From NCBI GenBank assembly GCA_025453925.1, contig JALOPK010000211.1, forward strand, positions 1 through 5,981: a stretch of DNA of 5,981 bases. Reading direction: 5' to 3'. Position numbers and translations under genes: made by a program. Shown piece by piece: positions 1 to 5,566 of this stretch (position 1 is the first letter of the stretch; each line of letters opens with the position of its first letter). The notes under the pieces were generated by a model. The model saw nothing but the letters and a program-made list of their open reading frames with translations, was not told the DNA's origin and did no database searches. Origin of the DNA: Candidatus Eiseniibacteriota bacterium. Its GTDB lineage: Bacteria > JAFGKV01.

Positions 1-1014
1 CTGGTCGTGGTCGCCGTCCTCAGCACGCCCTGGCTGAAGCACGCGGCGCCGTGGGCTGTCCACCGGCAGGGTTTCGTGTCCTCAGCCACTCCGGTGGCCG
101 CGGTCGAGTTCCTGCTCGATGAACGCCCGCCCGCGCCGCTCTTCAACGAGAACGGGTTTGGTAGCTACCTGATCTGGGCTGCCAGTCCGGCCTACAAGGT
201 GTTCTCCGATCCGCGGCTTGAACTCTATGATCTTCAACTCTGGCAGGAGGGAGGCGGCTCGATTCATTTCCGCATGCCGATCTACCCGCCTGTTGACCCG
301 AACGTCCTCCTTGCCGACGGCATACCCGCGTGCCGGCTGGTGGTCATTCGCAGCGGCGTCGATCTGGACAGGTTCTCCCGGGTTCCGGCCGCGGATGGGC
401 TCCGGGACGATCTGGGGATTCCCCGCGATCACTTGGTCGTGGGCACGGTAGCGGCCATGGCGCGGCACAAGGACTACCCCACGCTGCTGGTCGCCGCACA
501 GGCCGTACTCCAGGCCGGGGAAAAGGTGACGTTCTGCGCGGTCGGGGATGGCCCCGAGCGTGGCAAGGTCCACGCCCTGGCCCGCCGGCTGGGGCTGGGA
601 GACCGGTGCATGTTCGTTGGCTTCCAGGACGACGTCGGCCCCTACCTGCGGCTGTTCGACATCTTCGTCATGGCCTCACGGACGGAAGGGCTTGGTACGT
701 CACTCATCGATGCGTTGGCGGTAGGCCTCCCCGTGGCGGCTACCCGGGCAGGAGGCATCGGGGAAATCGTGCGGGATGGGGAGAACGGGCTTCTGGTTTC
801 CGTGCGGAATCCGACGGCTCTGGCCGGGGCGATCCTGCGGCTGATTCACGACAGGGATCTGCGCGCCAGGCTGTCCGCCCAAGCGCGGCCCTCGGTGGAG
901 GAATTTGCCATCACTCACACCGTCAGGAAGAACCTGGAGCTCTACCAAAGGCTCATGCAGTCAGAGTGCCGCGGCCGTCCGAGCCGGCAGAGGCCGGAAT
1001 GCCCCGCCGGCTGA
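1..1014 (+). CDS. Chimeric gene: membrane-protein C-terminus joined to C-terminal half of a GT4 glycosyltransferase (5' partial)
   Basis: The frame is open to the left edge and ends at TGA 1012-1014, so the true start lies outside the window. Numbering from GTG at 7, residues 1-10 with the preceding LVV look like the end of a transmembrane helix. Residues 29-78 carry TPVAAVEFLL, FNENGFGSYLIW and YKVFSDPRLELY, which resemble the extracytoplasmic C-terminal region of polytopic membrane glycosyltransferase-like proteins (pattern FN-x-x-x-G-G/S-YLIW then VF-x-D-x-R). From about residue 99 it becomes a retaining GT4 (GT-B fold) C-terminal domain: GIPACRLVVIRSGVDLDRF, GTVAAMARHKDY, CAVGDGPER and the nucleotide-sugar site SRTEGLGTSLIDALAVGLPV with ATRAGGIGEIV. 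The GT4 N-terminal acceptor domain (about 150 residues) is absent, so glycosyltransferase activity is doubtful. The last ~17 residues, rich in R and P, overlap the convergent gene and extend beyond the usual GT4 end. Domain identities are well supported; whether the fusion is real is not. Confidence 0.8.
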   Translation: MVVVAVLSTPWLKHAAPWAVHRQGFVSSATPVAAVEFLLDERPPAPLFNENGFGSYLIWAASPAYKVFSDPRLELYDLQLWQEGGGSIHFRMPIYPPVDPNVLLADGIPACRLVVIRSGVDLDRFSRVPAADGLRDDLGIPRDHLVVGTVAAMARHKDYPTLLVAAQAVLQAGEKVTFCAVGDGPERGKVHALARRLGLGDRCMFVGFQDDVGPYLRLFDIFVMASRTEGLGTSLIDALAVGLPVAATRAGGIGEIVRDGENGLLVSVRNPTALAGAILRLIHDRDLRARLSAQARPSVEEFAITHTVRKNLELYQRLMQSECRGRPSRQRPECPAG

Positions 1015-2047
1015 GAATGTCGAGGATGTGAGCCGCCGTCCTGCGGCCATGGTTGCCGTCCAAGACATCGAACATCAAGGCGTTCGCCTGTCTACGGCTT
1101 TCAGAGTGGAGGCCCGGGTACGCCAGCGAACGCTCGATTGCGGGCTCAAGCTCGTCAAACGAATCAATCGGTGTTGAGATCCGGCCCAACAGGGCCACGA
1201 TCTCTTCGGGCATTCGTCGCGCGCGCCCCCCCGCGATCCTGAACGTGATGATCGGTTTGTCTAGCGCGCAGAACTCGGCGAGGATCGAGCTCGTGTCGCC
1301 CACCATCACATCGGCCAGCAGAAGGTATGGCCACATCCGCGTCTCGCGGATGAAATGTACGCCCGGCTGACGCTCGACTGCGGCGACGAGGCGCCGCGAG
1401 GTCGCCGGGTGGACGGTGACCATGGTATTGTACCGGGTCGTCAGTGCGTGGAGCCTGTCGCACCAGCGATCGATGGCCGACATTCCGGAGCGGTCCCACG
1501 TCGCGGTCACCAGCACGGTGGGCCGGTCCCTCACCAGGCCGAGCTTCCGGCCTACGTCGGCAGCCGTCTCGCCGGCATCGGGCTGGAACAGGGGGTCGAG
1601 TTTGGGGAACCCGCCGGCGACCCCGCTTCTGATACCGTGCTCCCGGGCACGCCGGACCTCGTGCTCCGAGGTGAAGACGAACAGATCGAATGCGTTGTAC
1701 CGCTCGGGACGGATGAATTGTTTGAAATGGTAGGCGCCATGGCGGAGCCCTATCTTTACGATCTCGCGCAGCGGAAACCGGTGGAGGGCGTGCCGGGCCA
1801 TGATGACGGCCCCCGGGTAGGAAGGCCACAGCGACGCATCGACGCCCGCATCGCGCAACTCCCGTTGTACCGATCGGTTCTTGGCGACCACGGGGACGGG
1901 CGGCAGGAACCGCCGGATCGGATCAAACACGGCCCAGTCATGGGACTCCCCGCAGTAGAACACCACGGGCGGGCTTCTTCTTCGCCTGGCGCTCTCCCGC
2001 CAGAGGAGACCGTACGGGATCCTGATCAGATGCCCGGACGGAATCAC
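953..2047 (-). CDS. CDP-glycerol glycerophosphotransferase family protein (TagB/TagF-like)
   Basis: A predicted 364-residue protein of the Glyphos_transf family, GT-B-fold enzymes that transfer glycerol phosphate (or a related polyol phosphate) from a CDP-linked donor to a glycan. Visible motifs in order: GLRHGAYHFKQF with the family histidine at residue 103, GGFPKLDPLF at 145-154 (the common G-x-P/x-K-x-D stretch), VLVTATWDRSGM near 178-189, VTVHPATSR with His213, and ADVMVGDTSSILAEFCALDKP at about 245-265, matching the family D-x-SS-x-x-x-E-F signature. There is no signal peptide or membrane segment, so it is probably cytoplasmic or peripheral. The start chosen is GTG 2047-2045, which overlaps the stop of the ATP-grasp gene as GTGA. 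An open extension up to 2224 is arginine-rich and lies inside the upstream gene, so it is rejected. I see no strong ribosome site, which fits translational coupling. In Gram-negatives such enzymes serve capsules and LPS; donor and acceptor here are unknown. Confidence 0.85.
   Translation of the reverse strand: MIPSGHLIRIPYGLLWRESARRRRSPPVVFYCGESHDWAVFDPIRRFLPPVPVVAKNRSVQRELRDAGVDASLWPSYPGAVIMARHALHRFPLREIVKIGLRHGAYHFKQFIRPERYNAFDLFVFTSEHEVRRAREHGIRSGVAGGFPKLDPLFQPDAGETAADVGRKLGLVRDRPTVLVTATWDRSGMSAIDRWCDRLHALTTRYNTMVTVHPATSRRLVAAVERQPGVHFIRETRMWPYLLLADVMVGDTSSILAEFCALDKPIITFRIAGGRARRMPEEIVALLGRISTPIDSFDELEPAIERSLAYPGLHSESRRQANALMFDVLDGNHGRRTAAHILDILSRRGIPASAGSDGRGTLTA
982..1012. repeat. Inverted repeat in the convergent gene overlap
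   Basis: AGCCGGC at 982-988 and GCCGGCT at 1006-1012 are exact reverse complements, separated by 17 bases. The stem lies across the plus-strand stop codon and inside the last codons of the minus-strand glycerophosphotransferase-like gene. It could pair as RNA from either strand and slow both converging polymerases, but there is no T-run, so a terminator role is only a possibility. In GC-rich DNA such a repeat may be chance. Confidence 0.3.
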
Positions 2048-3099
2048 GCCGGAGTGCTTCCCGCCGCAGCGAGGTGCGCCACCAGCGCGCGGGCCATCTC
2101 GGCCTCGACGTCTCCGACGCCCGCCGTGAACTGCCAGCGCTCCCCTGCCCTCATGAAGCATCCCCTGCCCCTCTTCAGCGCGCTGACACCGAAGTGAAGT
2201 GCCTGGAACTCCAGAAGGGCCCACCCATCGCCATGGGGGCAGATATCCATGGAGAGGAAGGGGGCATCTACCTTGGAGTGGGCTGCTCTCGCGAAGTCGA
2301 GCAGGGGGATGGGAACGTCGGAATCGAAGTCGAAGAGCTTCGTCCCGCTGGCGCGGAAGTCCCCGGATACCACGCGCCGTCTCATGACGAAGTACCGGTC
2401 ACCCATGGCGAGCACCCGGAAGTCGTACTCCAGGCCGGGGATGAACTCCTGCACGACGAGGCGGCGCCGCGGAACCACGAACTCCCGGTACTGCAGGTAG
2501 TCCTGACGGGTGGTGTACTCCGGGTAGTCCCGGTAGGTCCTCGGGCGCCTGAAGTACTTCCGTCTGATCAGATCGCAACGGGCCAAGATGCCGACGCGGG
2601 GCTCGAGCCTGCCGGCGATGCGCAGGAGGTCGCTGCGATTCCTGGCCAGGAATACGCCGTCGCTGTTCGATCCGTCCACGGTCTTGACGACCAGCGGAAA
2701 ACTCATGTCGAGGCCTGCCGCCTGCCGGCTGTCCACCACATACGCGCTCCGCAATCCCGGCAGGCCGCGCTGCCGGCGGAACAGCTCCTGATAGCCCTTG
2801 TTCTCGTGACACATCAGCAAGTCGAAGGAGGGAATGAGGAGGTTCGATCCGTGGGCAAGATGCCAGACAACGTCGGTGATGTATCTCCGGGTGTTCTCTT
2901 TCTGGCTAAACGCGTAGAAGACCGCCGAATCGTGAATGTCCACCGCGCGGGTTGCCACATCCTGAAAGGTGAACCGCCTCACCTCGCGTCCCGCGCGCTC
3001 CACGTGGCGGCAGAGGGTGCCGATGTCCAGGCTGACCCACGGGCGCCTCGTCTGTCCGAAGAACCCGCCCTCTTCGGTAAGAACGACAAGAGGTGTCAT
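2044..3099 (-). CDS. ATP-grasp family ligase, unknown substrate
   Basis: A predicted 351-residue ATP-grasp enzyme, the fold that activates a carboxylate as acyl-phosphate and joins it to an amine, thiol or similar group. The start is ATG 3099, giving MTPLVVLTEEGG, preceded by GAGGA five bases upstream. An open extension to 3234 reads as arginine-rich non-conserved sequence; ATG 3111 and 3138 are weaker alternatives. Residues 1-95 form a Rossmann-like N-terminal domain (GTLCRHVERAGREVRRF, LLIPSFDLLMCHENKGYQELF). The ATP site follows: FPLVVKTVDGSNSDGVFL (Lys139 and a small-residue loop), VVQEFIPGLEYDFRVL at 215-230, RRRVVSGDFRASGT at 240-253, and the metal region with Asp285 and LLEFQALHFG at 295-304. 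Residues 167-213 form a long Arg/Tyr-rich insert between the ATP loop and VVQEF. It is directly coupled to the glycerophosphotransferase-like gene through GTGA, so the two probably act on the same product. RimK/glutathione-synthetase-like by motif; substrate not predictable. Confidence 0.83.
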   Translation of the reverse strand: MTPLVVLTEEGGFFGQTRRPWVSLDIGTLCRHVERAGREVRRFTFQDVATRAVDIHDSAVFYAFSQKENTRRYITDVVWHLAHGSNLLIPSFDLLMCHENKGYQELFRRQRGLPGLRSAYVVDSRQAAGLDMSFPLVVKTVDGSNSDGVFLARNRSDLLRIAGRLEPRVGILARCDLIRRKYFRRPRTYRDYPEYTTRQDYLQYREFVVPRRRLVVQEFIPGLEYDFRVLAMGDRYFVMRRRVVSGDFRASGTKLFDFDSDVPIPLLDFARAAHSKVDAPFLSMDICPHGDGWALLEFQALHFGVSALKRGRGCFMRAGERWQFTAGVGDVEAEMARALVAHLAAAGSTPA

Positions 3100-3256
3100 C
3101 GCGTTCCTCATCTCCCGGATGTACGTCCGCAAAGGCATGTCCGCCGCCGCGAACCGACATGGGCGCAAGCAGACGGAAGCACTCGCTGGCACGGCATCCC
3201 TGCCCCGAGCGCGCGGGTCACGCCGTGAACACACGCGCGCCCTCGACCCGCCGCCG
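3100..3256. other. Intergenic spacer between GT9 and ATP-grasp genes
   Basis: A 157-base gap between two minus-strand genes. It is open in the ATP-grasp frame, but the translation is arginine-rich and lacks family resemblance. It contains a GC-rich inverted repeat (3209-3215 with 3234-3240, 18-base loop) just after the GT9 stop but with no T-run, and the ATP-grasp ribosome site near 3105-3109. I see no convincing -35/-10 pair. Confidence 0.5.
3105..3109 (-). promoter_or_regulatory. Ribosome binding site of the ATP-grasp gene
   Basis: GAGGA read on the minus strand, followed by ACGCG and the ATG at 3099. Spacing of five bases is near optimal and is the main reason for choosing this start over the in-frame ATGs at 3111 and 3138 or the longest open frame. 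Confidence 0.65.
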
Positions 3257-4288
3257 TCATCTCTCGTACCGCTGAAGCTGGGCGACTACCGCGGCGGGCG
3301 TGATGCCCTCCAAGCATTCCCGCGGGCATTCAATCCGCTTCGTGCCATGGAGTGAGCACGGGCGGCATTCCATCGGCAGTTCCATCACGACGTCGCGCGA
3401 TCCCCCGGGATAGAATCCCCATTCCCGGGCAGTCGGCCCGAACAGGGCGATCAGGGGCGTCCCCACCGCCTCGGCGAGGTGCATGGGGCCTGAGTCGGCG
3501 GTGATGAGCACCGACGCGCACGCCAGGAGGGAGCAGGTGGTGCGGAGATCGGTGCGGTTGGTCAGGTCCCGCGCGGCGTCAATGGCTCCCAGGAACGGAT
3601 TGGGATCCCGCCCTAAAGCCACCCAGTCCCAGCCGGCTGCCGCCAGCGACCGCACCAGTTCGTTCCACGCCGGTCGCGGCCAGGTCTTCAGAGGATGCGT
3701 GGCATAGGGATGAAGAGCGGCGATCCGGCCTCCGATGGACCGCTGCTCCAGGAGCGCATGGGCGGCGGCGACCTCGGCGGTGGTCAGGAACACCCGGGGT
3801 CGCAATGGTGCACTGGGCGGCTCCGGTTCCAGCGCCATGGCGTAGCGGCGGGGGACGTCAGCCGCCAGTAGCGCGCGCCGGGCAGCGATGGAGCGCCATC
3901 GGAGATACACTCGACGTTGCAGGGCATGGGTGGGATAACGGGCGACAGGTCCGTTCCAGAGAAGCGACAAAGTCCGTGACCGAACCGAGCCGTGAAGATC
4001 GATCAGAAGGTGCCCGGGGAACTCCCCGGCCAGGCTGCGGGCCGTGCGGACCCAGGCAGCTCCCTGTGACTGCGCCTGCGTCACCTGAATCGTCCGGGTC
4101 ACTGCGGGATGGCCGAGGAACAACGGTGCGAACCGGTCCCGCGTCATGAAGACGACGTGGAGACCTTTGGTCAGACGCCAGTACTCCAATACCCCGGTGG
4201 CGAGCGCCACGTCGCCCAGCGCACCGAGGCGAATCACCACCGCAGGACCGTCCGCGGGTGTCAGGAGTGAAGCGGACATGCCGCGCAT
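3257..4288 (-). CDS. Glycosyltransferase family 9 (ADP-heptose:LPS heptosyltransferase-like) protein
   Basis: A predicted 343-residue GT-B enzyme of the heptosyltransferase family, which adds heptose from an ADP-activated donor to the LPS inner core at the cytoplasmic face of the inner membrane. The N-terminal signature AVVIRLGALGDVALATGVL places Asp26 where the catalytic aspartate of WaaC-type enzymes sits. LIDLHGSVRSRTL near 95-105 fits the acceptor side. In the C-terminal domain, HPYATHPLKTWP (193-204, Lys201) and ITADSGPMHLAEAVGTPLIA with LFGPT (from 262, Asp265) are the classical donor-binding motifs. Cysteines at 308, 311, 321 and 325 form the C-x-x-C...C-x-x-x-C tail common in this family. 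The start is uncertain: ATG 4288 has GAGG only three bases upstream, ATG 4279 has it twelve bases upstream. The open extension to 4363 is not family-like. It stands 144 bases after kdsD and 157 bases before the ATP-grasp gene, same strand, probably one transcription unit. Sugar specificity (heptose or other) cannot be read. Confidence 0.9.
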   Translation of the reverse strand: MRGMSASLLTPADGPAVVIRLGALGDVALATGVLEYWRLTKGLHVVFMTRDRFAPLFLGHPAVTRTIQVTQAQSQGAAWVRTARSLAGEFPGHLLIDLHGSVRSRTLSLLWNGPVARYPTHALQRRVYLRWRSIAARRALLAADVPRRYAMALEPEPPSAPLRPRVFLTTAEVAAAHALLEQRSIGGRIAALHPYATHPLKTWPRPAWNELVRSLAAAGWDWVALGRDPNPFLGAIDAARDLTNRTDLRTTCSLLACASVLITADSGPMHLAEAVGTPLIALFGPTAREWGFYPGGSRDVVMELPMECRPCSLHGTKRIECPRECLEGITPAAVVAQLQRYER

Positions 4289-4432
4289 CGACCTCGCAGT
4301 CAGGGCGCAGACCGATCCGACGACGCCACCGCGGTGATGACGCCGGGTTGATGCGCGGCACAACGGGCGCGGTCGCCCTCCCGCGGAACCGGCGGCAGAA
4401 TGGAGGATGGGCGCGAGACTGCCGGGGGCAAC

Positions 4433-5413
4433 CTACACGATCTCCGCGCGCAGTAGGTCGTGGAGGTGCACGATGCCGATGATGCGACGCTGATCGTCTA
4501 CCACGAAAAGGGCGGTGATGGAGTGCTGCTGCATCAGATGAACGGCGGCGTCGCTTACCCGGTGGGGCTCAATGGTTTTCGGTTCCCGGGTCATGACGTC
4601 CCGCGCCTGCAGACGATCGATGGACTGATGCGCGCGCAGCAGCCTCGCCAGGTCGCCATTTGAGAAGACGCCCGCCAGCTTCCCGTCCTCCTCGACCGCC
4701 ACCACGCCCAAGCGCTTGCGGGCGAGTTCGATGATCACGTCAGGCAAGGAGGCTGAGACTGATACCCTCGGGATCCGGTCTCCATCGAGCATGATCTCGT
4801 CTACGCGGCGCAACCTCCGCCCCAGTGATCCGCCAGGGTGGCGCAGCGCATAGTCCTCCTCCGAAAAACCTCGTTTCTCCAGGAGCGCGATGGCGAGCGC
4901 ATCTCCCATGGCCAGCGCCGCGGTGGAACTCGCCGTCGGCACCAGTCCCAGCGGGCACGCCTCCTCCTCGACGCTCACGTCGATCACGATGTCAGCGGAC
5001 CGGGCGAGTTCGGAGCCCTGCGTCCCCACCAGCGCGATGATGGGAATGCCGAGCCGGCGCACGAACGGGAGGAGGCTCCTGAAATCCGGGCTCGATCCGC
5101 TGTTGGAGATGACCATCAGAACGTCCTTGCTGTCCAGCATCCCGATGTCTCCATGGGTCGCCTCGCTCAGTCTGAGGAACATGCTGGGCGTGCCGGTGCT
5201 GGCGAGGGTGGATGAGACCTTCTGGGCGATGTTGCCCGATTTCCCGGTGCCCGCCACCACCACCTTGCCGCGGCATTCATACATGAGATCAACCGCCCGA
5301 CAGGCATCTCCGGCGTCCCGGGCGCACAGTGCGTCAATGGCTCGCGACTCGATCCCGAGCACGCGGATCAGGCTTTCCTTCGTCTCAGACGCGGCGTGAA
5401 CCGACACCGGCAC
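4433..5413 (-). CDS. kdsD: Arabinose-5-phosphate isomerase (KdsD/KpsF type, SIS plus two CBS domains)
   Basis: Interconverts ribulose 5-phosphate and arabinose 5-phosphate, the first committed step to Kdo, in the cytoplasm. The 326-residue length matches E. coli KdsD (328). The SIS domain spans about residues 35-170: GKVVVAGTGKSGNIAQKVSS (Lys58), SEATHGDIGML (His87), ISNSGSSPDF, EEEACPLGLVPTASSTAAL (Glu151), then MGDALAIALLEKRGF and the linker YALRHPGGSLGRRL (His192). These correspond, with an offset of one, to E. coli Lys59, His88, Glu152 and His193. The E. coli Glu111 position is Asp110 here, and the usual HPxEA before the HGD motif reads RLSEA. Two CBS domains follow (about 204-262 and 269-326), the second ending HLHDLLRAEIV, almost as in E. 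coli. The start is GTG 5413, with AAGGA seven bases upstream; the longer open frame to 5530 is not conserved. KpsF (capsule) and GutQ paralogues share this architecture, so the symbol is by best fit to the neighbouring Kdo transferase. Confidence 0.93.
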   Translation of the reverse strand: MPVSVHAASETKESLIRVLGIESRAIDALCARDAGDACRAVDLMYECRGKVVVAGTGKSGNIAQKVSSTLASTGTPSMFLRLSEATHGDIGMLDSKDVLMVISNSGSSPDFRSLLPFVRRLGIPIIALVGTQGSELARSADIVIDVSVEEEACPLGLVPTASSTAALAMGDALAIALLEKRGFSEEDYALRHPGGSLGRRLRRVDEIMLDGDRIPRVSVSASLPDVIIELARKRLGVVAVEEDGKLAGVFSNGDLARLLRAHQSIDRLQARDVMTREPKTIEPHRVSDAAVHLMQQHSITALFVVDDQRRIIGIVHLHDLLRAEIV

Positions 5414-5566
5414 TCTCTCTTCCTTGATGTTGGGTCGAAGACGATCTCGCGGGTATCCGCGGCAACACGGCATGGAATCTTGTGAGTGCGCTCCTACCGC
5501 GCAACGTCTCGGACCGGCCTTCCCCGGCACATGTCGGGCCGCGGCAGCCGAATCGGAGCCCTCGAT
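5414..5566. other. Intergenic spacer between Kdo transferase and kdsD
   Basis: A 153-base gap between co-directional minus-strand genes. Apart from the kdsD ribosome site at 5421-5425 it holds no clear element. A TTGCGC followed 17 bases later by AAGATT on the minus strand is too poor a match to call a promoter. Read-through from the Kdo transferase gene is the simplest reading. Confidence 0.45.
5421..5425 (-). promoter_or_regulatory. Ribosome binding site of kdsD
   Basis: AAGGA read on the minus strand, seven bases before the GTG at 5413-5411. It decides the GTG start over the in-frame ATG at 5530 and over the second GTG at 5407, and the resulting protein length agrees with the family. Confidence 0.7.

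Noticed and set aside
1355-2197. A 280-codon open frame on the plus strand opposite the glycerophosphotransferase-like gene
   Set aside because: No family motifs, and it spans the boundary of two real minus-strand genes; it is a GC-driven shadow.
2048-2224. N-terminal extension of the glycerophosphotransferase-like protein
   Set aside because: The extension is arginine- and glycine-rich, overlaps the upstream coding sequence, and a GTGA-coupled GTG gives a family-like start.
2074-3228. A 384-codon open frame on the plus strand opposite the ATP-grasp gene
   Set aside because: It is an antisense shadow typical of GC-rich genes: its translation has no recognisable motif, whereas the minus-strand frame has clear ATP-grasp signatures.
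4365-4378. Short hairpin GGGCG-CGGT-CGCCC between kdsD and the GT9 gene
   Set aside because: Only five base pairs with no T-run on the minus-strand transcript; expected by chance in such GC-rich DNA.
5475-5505. Possible sigma-70 promoter (TTGCGC with AAGATT) before kdsD on the minus strand
   Set aside because: The -10 matches the consensus at only three of six positions, and the gene is close behind a co-directional gene.
5414-5530. N-terminal extension of KdsD to ATG 5530
   Set aside because: It would add 39 non-conserved residues; GTG 5413 has a good ribosome site and gives the expected family length.
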